A program made the position numbers and the translations under genes. Source: Corella eumyota (Eukaryota > Chordata > Ascidiacea > Phlebobranchia > Corellidae). From it: a stretch of 64,000 nt of DNA. The number at the start of each line of letters is the position of its first letter. The stretch's first letter is position 1. Of the stretch, positions 39,601 to 50,300 are shown piece by piece. The stretch lies in NCBI GenBank assembly GCA_963082875.1, contig OY720098.1, forward strand, positions 12,028,001 through 12,092,000. Direction: 5' to 3'. The notes beneath the pieces were generated by a model. The model had not been told where the DNA came from. It worked only from the letters and a program-made list of their open reading frames with translations, and ran no database searches.

Positions 39601-42600
39601 AAGTTGAAATATGTATTGATATCTTTTAAAAAGAAAAAGGGGCATTTTGCTAAAAAAAACTTTTGGATGTTGTCAACTTAACTTAAGTGTGTTATAATCT
39701 TTATGTATTTTTAGGTAAGTTAAAATATATTATGTTAAAAAAAATTATTTATTTAATTTTAGTTTTTATTATTTAAATATGTGTCTTACTTAAAATAGAT
39801 TTTATATGGAAACTAAGTTACTGGAGGAAAAACATATTTAAAATTTACATTTTTTAAAATTATTTAATATAAAAACAGTATTTTGTAGTCATTTTTATTA
39901 TACCCTATTAATTATCAATTTTTTATTAATTTTTAGGTAAAGATGGTCCTGTAAGTTTAGCTGCTCACACTGTTCTAGCTCACTTAACAAATCACCTCGG
40001 ACATTTTCCACTCAGTCGAGGTACATCAGTGTTGACATGCCGTGTTAGTGAACATCATGATGGTGATATGTCCTCTCCTGAGTTATCTGCCCAACTTTTT
40101 AATTCTCCAAATGTCCAGGTAATTAGTTATTTGGAATGGAAAATTAACTTTGTTTTGTTTGTGTCGTGGTTAGAATGCAGGACTGGCTGGGTAAGGGTAC
40201 CAAATGTTACCCTACGTTAAGTCTATGAAGTAGTCTTACCCACATCAAGGTTAAATAAATATGAATAAAAAAATATAGGTTTTGAATATATTAAAATTTT
40301 TGACAACTGATAGTATATTATATTAGCATAAAATTCTTAAAATGTTTTTGTTTAAAAAAACACAAATTTAAATTGCGCCAAATTAAAATTAAACTTTCAT
40401 ACTGCTTCTCCTAATATTAAACAAATACATAAATATAAAACAAAAATTAATAGTTAAAGTAATATAATTCATCTCTTGTTGTTTAGTTTTTGATATTTAA
40501 TGACACCTGCCTACTCTCTGTAATGGAACTACCAACAGAAGTAAGTTATTTACTTTTTAAAAAAAAAGCAAATCCCCAAAAAAAGTAAAGGGCCTAAAAT
40601 TAATTTATAAATGTATTAAATAATAATTTCTCTTTTACCTATTTAAATGTTTCATTTAAAATTTCATGTAAATAAATAAAAAAAAATTATTTTTTATTTT
40701 TTAGGAAAATGGAATTAATCATGGTTGTGCAGGTGCCATGACAACATCGAAAAAATGTGTAAGATTTATTGTAAGGGATGCTGGTGGAAAATATTGTTGG
40801 GAATCTTCGATTTTATTTGCACCTCCAAATATTAATGAACTTACTGCACCTGGTAGTATGAAAATATTTTCTTTAAATGACTTTTAAAAATACAAAACTA
40901 AAAAAAGTTTATTTAATTAATTTTGAATATATAAATTTTTTTAAAACTTTTAAAATTTTATGGATCATAACATGTGTACAAAAATACTGCTATTACTGTC
41001 TTTAAAAAATATTTTTTTAACAATTTTTTAATTATATTTTTATTTAAACTTTAAGTTAATTGTGAACCATTATCAACACTTGATGAAGAAATTAGCAGAA
41101 CTGTAAGAGAAAAATGTCAGTCCTATCTTGATTATTCGTCAGTGGAAGAAAATTTAAAACGCAAAGTAATTTCAACACCTTTGGTTGAACATGAAAAACC
41201 TGATAGTTTTAAGGAATCCTCTTCTGACAAACTGGATCAAGTAAAAAAAAAACTTAAAAAATTTTCCAACAATGTTTAATTTTTTGTATAAATATATTTT
41301 CCTAAAATTTTCTTAGATATTTATTTTGCTAAATTTAAAACAATAAGTAAGCAATGCATTTATCTTAATGTTATTTTTAATTTTAAACATTTTGAAATAA
41401 AATATTTAAAATTAATTTTGTTAAATTTTAGGTGCTTCAATATCTTGGCTGGTCAAGTCCAGAATGCCAACGGAACATCGGCTCCCCCCTTAATATACCC
41501 ACCCTTCCCCCCTCTTGTGTTCCCAATGAACTACTCCTCAACACCACAGACTTAATGTTACGTCATCATAAACAATTAGGGGAAGGTTACTCTAATCAAG
41601 TTGCCGAAAAAAGGTTTTGAGTAGTAATAGTTATTGTTTATTAAGTAGTAATAGTTATTGATTCTCTTAGTAAATTTAAAAATTCAGTTGTAAATGACAC
41701 ATAATATTAAACATATTTAAACAAAGCTTATTGCAGTTATAAGTTTGCTTTTAATGACGATATAATACTGTTTAACTTCACATGGCCGTTATATCAAACT
41801 GTAAACAATTTTATTAATTTTTTTTTACAGTCGAAAATGTCAAATAACTCAACCACCCCCTCCAGTGGAAAACCCGCCCGAGTTTTATTACGCTCGATTG
41901 TTGTGCTCCGAACTGGGATTTTTGTCACGTGAGTCACGTGACCGAGTTAACTTGATGAAGAAAAACGAACGACTTTTAAGAGAGCTTAAAAACCTGGACG
42001 CGCGTCACTGGTAATAACGCTCATAAAGTGGTTTTCCCAGTTTTTGTTTTGTCAGGCAAATTGCCAAGTTAAAGTAATACCGGGACTTACTATCAATTTA
42101 TGCTTGTTTTGGTGATTTATTATTAGAATTAATTTATGTTTTATGCCTATTGTCCACTTAGAACCTTTTTTGATTACAGTCGTGAAACCCACAAAGTTGC
42201 AGTTCTTTACATCGGTGAAGGCCAAGAAGAAAAACTTTCAATTCTTTCAAACACTGGAGGCAGTAAAGAGTATGAAGCGTTCGTGTCTGGGTTAGGTTGG
42301 GAGGTTAGTTTTATTTTGGTAACGAAAAAGTAACCTTCACCCTGGGAAAGAAACCCCTTTTTTAGTTTATTACAAGCAGTAACGGCCCCATCCAGAAAGT
42401 TGTGAATCTTTTAATTTTTTATTATAAATTTTTATTTTTTTAGGTCGACCTTAGCACCCATTGTGGTTACGGCGGAAAACTTGACTCAGGGGGAAGTACC
42501 GGAAAAAGCACCCCCTATTACGCGACTTCAAGTATCGAGGTCATATACCACGTGGCCACTAGATTTCCCAGTCATGACAAAAATGCAAGCAACGTTAAGG

Positions 42601-44021
42601 TACAGCTAGTAATAAACTATTGCAAATAATTCCTTTATCGTTAATTTTTTTTCTTTTTTCTATGTAAATACGTTATTTACTTTTAATAATATCCATTTAA
42701 AAAGCATAACTTTCTGTACCCTCCAGTGTAAAAAAAGTAATGTATTTTCTTTCTTTTATTAGTTAAAGCATATTGGTAATGATGAAGTGCATATAATATG
42801 GTCAGAGCATCATAGAGATTACAGAAGAGGAATTATACCAACTGAGTTTGGTGATGTACTTATTATAATCTACCCTATACGACATGGATTATATCGAATT
42901 CAAGTCATACAAAAACCTGAAGTAAGCGTTTTTTAATATTTTTAGATTACATTTTAATATTTTTAGATTAAATTTAAAAAGATTTTTGCATTTCTTTAAA
43001 CGATATTTTGGTAATAAATAATAAATTTTTTTTTTTGATTTGATGTTCGCCCATATAATGGAAAATCATTTTATTAAATAAACATTATTCCAAAACCCAA
43101 ATTTTGAAAACTACATTTTACCGAAATTTAGCATATGGGTTTCGGTATGACGTTGGTTATTTTATTTATTGTTTAATAATAAAACCTTTGTTTTGTTTAG
43201 GTTCCGTACTTCGGCCCGTTGTTTAACGGGGCGGTTGTAAATGCTCGAGTTTTACCGGTGCTTGTTCGTGAGACTGCAATCAATGCTGGTCGAGCAAAAC
43301 GTTCACAAATCTCACTTTACCAACCTTTGTATGTTATTTTACTTTTTTACCCAGACAAAAAAGAAACTTAAAGCATTATTTAAAAAAAAATTGTTTATTT
43401 TAATAAAAAAAATTGTCAGATTAATTTTTTTTTGAAATTTAAAAAAGAACTCTTTTTAAATTTGTCTAAATTATTATTTTTTTTATTTCTTAGTTACGAA
43501 GAGCGAAGTCGTTATTTGCGTCAAATCATCGAACAATTTAAAGACGAAAGAACGTTTGAAGATTACAGCGCAAATCTGTTCTGTCCGGTCCCCAAGTCGG
43601 CCGCCACCGTGAAACCGACCCCGGTACATTCGGACTCCATAGCACCGACTCCAAGTACCGGCCCAATGCTTAATGGAAATAACAATTCGGCGATTTCTAA
43701 TCCTGAAGTTCATCATAATAATACTTTAAGGGAAAGATTACAACATTCCTCCGTTTTTTCAATGGGTCATTCCGGTAGGAGAAAAATTTAATTTTTTTAT
43801 TAAACATCATTTTTTACGTTCAGTTTTTACTTATAAAATATTTTAAATTGTATTTGTTTTGCAAAATTGTAGAATCGCACCATCACAACCATCCTACAAT
43901 GACGCCATCAACCAACATTGACACTAGCGCTCAGCAACCAAACATTGTATCACGCACCAGCAAGCCCGTTCCCATTCTATCACCCCCATCTATTTTTCCT
44001 TCTTCCTCTTTTCGCGCATAA
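18618..44021 (+). CDS. RALGAPA: Ral GTPase-activating protein alpha subunit (RALGAPA1/2 orthologue)
   Basis: Catalytic subunit of the RalGAP complex, which with a beta subunit stimulates GTP hydrolysis by RalA/RalB. 52 phase-consistent exons, 2381 aa (human RALGAPA1 is about 2036). Exons: 18618-18735, 19205-19318, 19731-19780, 19907-19964, 20214-20257, 20557-20734, 21087-21202, 21389-21527, 21790-21964, 22330-22395, 23409-23562, 24133-24267, 24574-24645, 24771-24836, 25104-25223, 25421-25525, 25814-26011, 26236-26358, 26696-26817, 27133-27338, 27763-27897, 28263-28364, 28832-28971, 29638-29725, 29944-30009, 30299-30814, 31871-31955, 32113-32251, 32412-32550, 32660-32725, 32832-33043, 35519-35623, 37246-37407, 37573-37698, 38006-38131, 38310-38480, 38657-38767, 38924-38992, 39113-39229, 39415-39598, 39937-40118, 40487-40540, 40705-40852, 41056-41240, 41432-41613, 41831-42010, 42180-42303, 42444-42599, 42763-42921, 43201-43328, 43494-43774, 43873-44021. 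The N-terminus ([19 protein letters not shown]) and the helical N-terminal half match the family. Residues about 680-1225 are Ser/Pro-rich and poorly conserved. The GAP domain lies at about 2045-2260 ([31 protein letters not shown]); [11 protein letters not shown] carries the catalytic asparagine thumb, about Asn2149. A Ser/Pro-rich tail of about 115 aa follows. Confidence 0.95.
18895..19120. mobile_element. candidate MITE-like element with imperfect terminal inverted repeats
   Basis: In intron 1 of the RalGAP gene, 18895-18917 and 19098-19120 are 23-base inverted repeats with about 18 matches (outer end gcc, inner end ggcagt). The 13-mer gcatgcacaagat lies just inside both ends in direct orientation. 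The interior is rich in TGCATG runs. There is no ORF and I could not define a target-site duplication. A non-autonomous DNA transposon is the likeliest reading, with chance similarity as the alternative. Confidence 0.35.
22396..23408 (+). other. large RalGAP intron without recognised content
   Basis: 1.0 kb of AT-rich sequence between exons 10 and 11 of the RalGAP gene. I see no exon, repeat family or ORF of note. Confidence 0.6.
25611..25662. repeat. 19 bp direct repeat in an intron
   Basis: agttttggtattcagtttt occurs at 25611-25629 and again at 25644-25662 in the RalGAP intron before the exon at 25814. It is a local duplication. Confidence 0.8.
26914..26960. repeat. short tandem repeat of aattatggtaatt
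   Basis: About three copies of aattatggtaatt, partly overlapping, lie in the RalGAP intron before the exon at 27133. Confidence 0.7.
29440..29580 (-). mobile_element. possible SINE-like fragment
   Basis: The sequence is more GC-rich than its surroundings. On the minus strand it reads gtagcacccttgagtaaggc, close to the cccttgagcaaggcac motif I remember from several tRNA-derived SINEs. A weak box-B-like gtgggttcag lies before it. There is no poly(A) or target duplication that I can see. It lies within the RalGAP intron before exon 29638. Confidence 0.35.
30815..31870 (+). other. large RalGAP intron with a short ctgtgctaac repeat
   Basis: 1.06 kb intron after the longest exon. A 10 bp unit ctgtgctaac is repeated between about 30930 and 30960. 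The rest is AT-rich with no recognised feature. Confidence 0.6.
34861..34871 (+). promoter_or_regulatory. candidate trans-splice acceptor for internal RalGAP start
   Basis: A pyrimidine-rich acceptor (ttttactttgattacag, AG at 34861-34862) sits nine bases before an ATG. In phase 0 from the preceding RalGAP exon the next codons are CAA TAA, so ordinary inclusion would stop translation. The site makes better sense as the 5' end of a separate mRNA. Confidence 0.4.
34872..35309 (+). CDS. candidate alternative first coding exon of RalGAP alpha
   Basis: Open frame of 145 codons beginning [12 protein letters not shown], richer in GC and in Ser/Asn/Glu than the surrounding intron, with sequence such as [18 protein letters not shown] that looks like real disordered protein. 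It lies between RalGAP exons 33043 and 35519 and cannot be included in frame downstream of 33043. Phase-0 donors that would join it to the exon at 35519 include GAC|GTAAAA (35177/35178), CTA|GTGCGA (about 35279) and TGG|GTTTAA (about 35304). The likely product is a shorter RalGAP alpha, about 1100 aa, keeping the GAP domain. The 3' boundary is uncertain. Alternatives are an independent small gene or a chance ORF. Confidence 0.5.
   Translation: MKKRIKSLFSTSNLNLNLNLIEEQPTSASASALDSQNRFVAHVNLNPYKSSYELSNEEYSSQHNEIRRRHLSENASVSSQEDSGEMSDIVFEPQTPENGSNDVKSPTSPFSNFSWFNRSSRNVSIARKDANDLLNLVRKFDIFWV
35624..37245 (+). other. large RalGAP intron without recognised content
   Basis: 1.6 kb AT-rich intron before the exon at 37246. 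I see no coding block or repeat family in it. Confidence 0.6.
40165..40262 (+). mobile_element. possible tRNA-derived SINE fragment
   Basis: Just after RalGAP exon 39937-40118 lies an island of higher GC beginning gtcgtggttagaatgcag, which resembles a tRNA box A. About 35 bases later comes a degenerate box-B-like ggtaccaaatg, and it ends in an ataaataaatatg-like tail. The match is weak and no target duplication was found. Confidence 0.3.
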
Positions 44022-44940
44022 CCTGAACCTCTAAATCAATGCAAAACTTTTACCAGAGCTTAATCTAGCCCGTTAGCGCCAACTCGCGGATCGGAAATTT
44101 GACCATGATCGCAAACTGCCCATGTGAAGAAAACAAAAACTTTGTCGTTAAAATTAAAATTAAAATTTTTCAGGTTTATTTTAATTAATAGAAAAACGGC
44201 TGCTGCGGGATGTTATAATTTGGAGGTTCTGCTGTCGATAAACCGTTCAGACACCAATACCTTTATTCGACCAAAATGTTCCATTATACTTCGTTATCTT
44301 TTAACATTATTTTCTGACCAACAAAATTGTGATTCCTATAAATGTAAAATCAAAACTAGCGGCGGTGCTTTTCGTTTTGGAAAACTATCACGGTGCTGCC
44401 TTTTCGCTGTCAATCATCTCCTATGAAGTCATAAAAAGTGTGCATTCTGCTGGTCGGATTCGACTTAGTATGACGTCATTCCTATTGTTGTTTGTATTTG
44501 ATTATTGTGGGTTGCCCATACTTATCAGAATTTTTTTGATGTCGATTTTTACTTTTTGGACGATACCTGCGTTTTTTTTTTTGCATTTTTAACTCTTTAA
44601 TTACACGTTGCGGGTGGCAAATTGTTCTATTTAGCATCGCTTTTTAGTTGTTAATACTCTTGAATTTTTTTGGGCTTAGCAATATATTTAATAATTGTCA
44701 CATTTTGTAAATTCGTCGAAACGAAAAAACTCATTGTAATTGTGACGTCACTATTCCACGGGTAAAATGCACTTACTGTTCTAGAAATTTATCTTGCTGT
44801 TGATTTTCGCGATGCTTTTTTAATAATTCCAGATTTTTTCAAGTAAATTATTGTTTCTTCACTGATATACCAATTTTTGTTTCATGTTTAATTTTTGTTC
44901 TTGCTATCCGGCTGTTAACCGTAAAAATAATAAAATAAAT
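44022..44940 (+). other. RalGAP alpha 3' UTR (inferred)
   Basis: About 0.9 kb from the stop codon to paired AATAAA signals at 44929-44934 and 44934-44939. It contains two CRE palindromes (44471-44478, 44743-44750) and ORFs of up to 100 codons that do not look like protein. Confidence 0.5.
44929..44939 (+). terminator. candidate polyadenylation signal, RalGAP alpha
   Basis: Two overlapping AATAAA hexamers followed by a T/G-rich stretch (tttatcttgttgt). The position gives a 3' UTR of about 0.9 kb. Confidence 0.5.
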
Positions 44941-45171
44941 TTATCTTGTTGTAAAATTAAATCATCGGATTCGTTTTTTAACCAAAACTTAAGATTATGA
45001 TTAATTTTTTAGTAATTAATTACAAGTTTTTTTACGTATATTTAGCGCTTATGATCGTAACGTTAACATTTAATTTAAATTTTTTTTTAGAATTACCATA
45101 GCCGGGATTCAAACCAAATACTCTAAAATAAGATACTAATATACGTAAAAATTCTCATATAAATTGCAGTC

Positions 45172-45281
45172 TGTTAAACTTTAGGCGACGCAAAAAGAAA
45201 AAAGGAGAACTTGCGTGACGTCATATGTTAAACTTTAGGCGAATTACGCAAAAAGAAAAAAAGAGAACTTGTGTGACGTCA
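45172..45281. repeat. tandem duplication of a ~55 bp unit ending in TGACGTCA
   Basis: Two adjacent copies, 45172-45223 and 45226-45281, each start tgttaaactttaggcg, run through a polypurine stretch (aaaaagaaaaa) and gagaactt, and end in TGACGTCA. The second copy has a four-base insertion (atta). It lies in the convergent intergenic region. Confidence 0.9.
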
Positions 45282-45499
45282 TTAATTGTAGAGCGTATGG
45301 GCAAAGGAAAGATTTATGTCGCGACACTAGGCCTATTTTACATATCTTTTATAAGTGAATTATAAGAGTTTTTAACTAATCATGTTGGCTAGGTTGTGCA
45401 AAGCAGGTATTTGAATGTAGAACTAGTATATGTATATTAATTTAATTTTTATTTTGACGTGGGTATATAAGTAAAATATTAAACCTATTTTACAATTTA

Positions 45500-46580
45500 A
45501 AACTTTTTTTTGAAAACTTTTATTTGAAACTAACTTTTGTTCTACTAAATATTTTCGCAAATTTCTTTATCCAGTGTGTTAATTAGGTTAATGCAAATTA
45601 AATAAAACGCTATATTTTGATTTGGAAATTTTTCAATAATTCAGTAAATATGTCATAACTTTATTAAATATTAATATTTTTTAATAGTTTTTTTATCTTT
45701 TAATAATTTTTTTTTTAATTTTTTAAAAAATGATTAAAATATATTAAAATCTAGCAAAGTTATAAAAAATTTATTAAAATTTCTCAATTTTTTAAAACTT
45801 AAAATTTAATGTTTAATATGGTGCGTCTTGGTCTAACTAACATCCAAGACAAAACATTTGATCAAAATATCCAGTAGAACAAAAGTAAGTGTTGAAATGT
45901 ATATTGCATATTATAACCTTATATTGACACCCAAAAATATCAGACAAAAATCGCAAAAATTGAAAATTTTGAATCAAATTTTAAGAGTACTTATAAAACC
46001 GCTGTAGTTTATTTAAGGTATTTTTAAAAAAATTATTGAAAAATATCAATATCTAGGAAAGTTATGACAAATTTATTAATATTTCTTAATTTTTTAAAAC
46101 TTAATATTAAATGTTTGATATCGTGCGCCTTGGTCTAACTAACATTCAAGATAAAACATTTATTCAAAATATCCAGTAGAACAAAAGTTAGATGTACTAT
46201 ATATCGCGTATTATGACTCTATTGACCTTATATTGAGAACCCGAAATATCGGCCAAAAAATCGCAAAAAAAATTAAAATTTTAAAATCAAATTTTAATTG
46301 TCATTACAGAACCGCAGAAGTTTAAAAAGTTTTTTATCTTTTAAATATTATTAAAATATATTAATAACTAGGAAAGTTATGAAAAATTTAATAAAATTTC
46401 TTAATTTTTTAAACCTTAAAATTTAATGTTTAATATTTGGTCTAACTAACATCCAAGACGCGATACGCGATATATAGTACATCTCTAACTTTTGTTCTAC
46501 TAGATATTTTGAATAAATGTTTTATCTTGAATGTTAGTTAGACCAAGACGCACCATATCAAACATTTAATTTTAATGTTT
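45500..46580. repeat. palindromic cluster of ~300 bp repeat units
   Basis: Three direct units share the anchor gtctaactaacat at 45831, 46133 and 46440, so the period is 302-307 bp. Each unit carries aaagttat, aatttcttaattttttaaa, the anchor, then aaatatccagtagaacaaaa, and (units 1-2) an aatcgcaaaaa segment. The third unit is cut short and flips into an inverted copy: 46534-46553 is the exact reverse complement of gtgcgtcttggtctaactaa at 45821-45840. The 16-mer taacttttgttctact, inverted relative to the direct units, marks the left end (45531-45546) and lies at 46486-46501 on the right. No ORF is present. It may be a non-autonomous mobile element or a locally amplified repeat with foldback structure. 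Confidence 0.8.
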
Positions 46581-46855
46581 AAAAAATCTTTGTTTTGTGT
46601 GGGAGCATAATAGTTGCCAAAAATAAATAAAATACCGATGAAAATATAAGAACTTCTGTGTCCAGTAAAAAATGAGTAATCGTTAAAATTAATTTACTTA
46701 AAAAAATTGAGTTAGTTTGTATGTAAATCTCATTAGGTTAAAAACTTCCCTAATTAAGATAAAACCTTATTAGTTAAACAATAACATAAAATTTAGTTTC
46801 ATTGTAATGTAACAAATCCGCCATTCGTTTATTTTAAAAGTTGTTATCTACTTTT

Positions 46856-46995
46856 AGTCACGTGCTTACACCTTAGGTCACGTGTTAACACCTTAGATCA
46901 CCTGTTTACACCTTAAGTCACGTGTTTACACCTTAGGTCACGTGTTTACACCTTAGACCATCTATTTACACTTTAAGTCACGTGTTAACACCTTA
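46856..46995. repeat. minisatellite: seven 20 bp units centred on CACGTG
   Basis: Seven head-to-tail units with a strict 20 bp period and consensus aggtcacgtgtttacacctt. Five units keep the E-box CACGTG (46859, 46879, 46919, 46939, 46979). Unit 3 has CACCTG and unit 6 is degenerate. A further CACGTG lies just outside at 47003-47008. The array lies between the 3' ends of the RalGAP and PTIP genes. Confidence 0.95.
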
Positions 46996-47008
46996 TCTTT
47001 ATCACGTG

Positions 47009-47384
47009 ACTTGTTGGTTTCAATGTGTTAAAATATATTATAGTATTCATGATGCAAGTTTGTTAACAATTACGTGACTCTGCCGCAATATTAAACTATA
47101 AATACGGCTTATTATAAAAAGACAACAAACAAATCGTTACAGATATATATATGTTACGTAATTGGGTACCTATATATGCAAATTATTTTCTTGTTATTAA
47201 AATATATTTAAAATACCCCTTATATTCGTACAACACATAGTTTTGTTAACATTTATCATATTTATTTTGATCTAGCAACAACAATATTTTCAACATACAT
47301 AACAATTTAATTTATCTAGATAATTAACAAACAAAAAAAAAACAAGAATTTTGAAATGGACAATAATTTGAAAATAAAATTGCA
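47009..47384. other. PTIP 3' flank
   Basis: AT-rich sequence downstream of the PTIP stop. A minus-strand AATAAA (tttatt on +) lies at 47261-47266. Nothing else was recognised. Confidence 0.5.
47261..47266 (-). terminator. candidate polyadenylation signal, PTIP
   Basis: AATAAA on the minus strand about 120 bases after the stop codon at 47385. Confidence 0.45.
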
Positions 47385-50300
47385 CTACAACCGATAAATT
47401 TCAGTGTTAATTTGTTGTTTTAAAACCCCAGTAAGAATAATTTCGGAATTATGAACAGAGAGTCCTTCCTTTTTATAGGAATTGTAAATGGTATCATCTT
47501 CGGGGCAGGATATAATAAGAATTCGATTTTCCTAAATAAAAATTAAAATAAAAGTGTTTCCAAAAAGTTTATTTCTAACCATATTTTTAAACATATACTA
47601 TTTAATTCCATGTTATGTTAAGCAAATGTATTTTATCATACACATATTAAAATGTACCTATAACAATTTATTAAATGTTCACATTGATAGCACATGTCTT
47701 AAAATCTAGTAGGATAGGCCTACCAACTTTAAATATTTTTATCCTTCAAAATATACAGTTTTTATATAAATTCTCCATTAGATTTTTATAGTTATTTTTT
47801 TTAAATTATTACAAAATAATAGAGACTTACATTTCTTGTTTCGATGTGTTTCAAAACTTGAACAGCTGGAATTTTGCTGAGTAATCGACCTCCAGCACAT
47901 TCTAATATTTGTTTTAAGGTTCCACGATCTGGTACAACACTGGGTGTTATCGCAAACAAGCAATCCTAGAGAAAAAAGACTTACTACCAAAACAACATGT
48001 TTGAAAAATAAAAATTGTCTGAAACCAAATTTTTTTAATCAAAGTTGCAACAAATAAACTTGCGAGCTAAATTAAAAAAAGGTTTGTTTTGGAATTAAAT
48101 ACACAGTTTTACCCACATCTTACATCTATTATTTTATAAAAGTAATATTTTTTATGTTAGGCAAATAAATATTAAACAGAATAACACACCTTGAATAGTT
48201 GTTTCTTTCTTGCGCGCTTAACACTTTCCTTTAAAGAAAAGTCGAATTTTTCTTCTGCTTCTTTGTCCAACAATAAAAACCTACTTTCATCTTAAATCCA
48301 AATTAATTAAATTAAATTTTTGAAAAAATCAACAATAAAAAATGTATCGTAATCAACTTATAGGTTATATGTATGTATGTATAATTTATTAACTGTATAT
48401 GTGATAAACAATATTCAAAGATATCTATTTTAAATTCTTTTTAAAATTTGAAAGCAGTCTTTAAAATAATTAGTTTTAAGCAATGAATAAAAAAGATTGT
48501 CAACACAAATAAAAAAATAAAAACTTCTTTCTTACCTAGCCAAGTTTTGTTTCTTTCACTTTCATCAATCCAATCAGGAGTAACCACGTGAGAACAAGAT
48601 GAAATACAAGAAAGAAACTTGATTGTTCGCGAAACTTTCTGAGCTACCAAGTGGGTACACAACGTTAAAGTTTCTTCGACTTGACTGTTAAGAGATGCCA
48701 CTTTCTAAAAAATATAACAAATTCAATAAACATTGTAGCTTAATAGTTGGTCCAACTTAACATGCCTTACAAATAACAAAAACTGCCTATTATGGGTTAA
48801 TTATTAAAGACATATTGATTGCAAGTTGTATATTACTAAAATTACAACACAGTGCCTGCACTTTATTAGTATTTTTAATGTAACAACTTGAACAGTATTA
48901 ACAAACACTATACAATAAACTTTCTAAAAAAAAAAATTTAAAGCCTATGTCAAACAAAGGTCATAAATCTTTTTTTCCATAACAAGCATAAAATTTAAAT
49001 TTAACTTATTAATCACATTTTTAAATAAAAAGTATTTACATTTTAAAATCTACCCTACAATTTAAAAAAGAACGAATTTATTATACATGATGGAAATAAT
49101 ATATTTCTTACAAATGACCCTAAAACTTTACCAATAAACAATGACACCCTACATAACTAAATACGCTCGAATTAAATTACAAAAACATTTAAAACAAATT
49201 ACAAAAGAAAATGTTTGAAATACAACAGCATGCATATGCAATAAACAGGCAAATATTTTATAAAACTTAAAATCTTTAACCACCTTTGTTAAGCCCAATA
49301 CTGCAGCAGGATGTAATCCAGTAAAACAAATTCTAGGAGAAGGTTGATATTTTGGTCTTTTCGCACTTGAGGTTGTTGAGTGTAGAGCATTATCCTCATA
49401 TTTTCTTTTTATCTTGGATTTTAAAAGACTTTCTGCAGTCACTGTTATTGGAATTTTCCATGGCTCTAAAAGTATTAATTAAAACGTTTACTAAATAATA
49501 TTTTTAGCGCATAATAATTTTTTATTACATAATATCAATGCCAAAAATGTTAAAGGGTTTATTAAAACTTTTCTTCAATATTTTAAAACATGTTTTCAGA
49601 CTTTTTTGACAATAAACAGCAACTTGAAATGTGCTAAAAGCTAACAAAGCAAAATAAGTTTTAACTTGAAATTTTAAAGCTTTTGTTTAAACATAACATA
49701 CCTAAAACATCTTTGGACTTCTGAATATCCAACAAAAATCCATCCATTAAATTAGTTCCAAGATTTTTGTATTTTTCAGAGGTCACTTCTGGCAAATTAT
49801 TAGAATCACTTTGCATGATGTCACGCAACCAGTTGATTGTAACACAAGGTATAACCCATTCTTGTGCTTTCATATATTTAGTGCTGGACACGCTAAAGAT
49901 AATATTAAAAAATGTAATTATTTAAACAAGCTAACATATTAGTTTTTGTCCTTTAGTTTAAGTTACTAGTCAAAAACCTGCTCTGTGGTAGATATTTTAT
50001 TTGTTGTACTCTGATTGCAACTTTCATCTAATAAATGCTTGCAATAATTTACCCGCACACCAAGAATATATAGTTTTATATATAGGGCACACTAAGCTTT
50101 ATTATATTTCGACTTTAAAAAAATAAACTGTTGTTAGGTTTGATTAATTTTTTACACTTACTCTTTAAAAAGTAAAGCATCATTGTTTCTGCCAAAAAAT
50201 GAAGTAATTTTGGCCCCACACATAAACGCCATCATTTTAACTCTTTCACGTTCCTTGTGATGAAATCCTGTGTAACTAAAAACCTAAACAAAAAAAAATT

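Noticed and set aside
41925-41942. Two CACGTG E-boxes close together
   Set aside because: They lie in a RalGAP coding exon and encode Ser-Arg-Glu-Ser-Arg-Asp, so they are explained by codon use.
44124-44592. Two overlapping plus-strand ORFs of 87-100 codons after the RalGAP stop
   Set aside because: Composition is that of untranslated AT-rich DNA, there are no splice or start signals, and they lie before the polyadenylation signals, so they are part of the 3' UTR.
45105-45115. Perfect tRNA box B (GGTTTGAATCC) on the minus strand
   Set aside because: No box A at the right distance and the T-arm and acceptor stems do not pair, so it is not a tRNA gene. At most a decayed SINE remnant.
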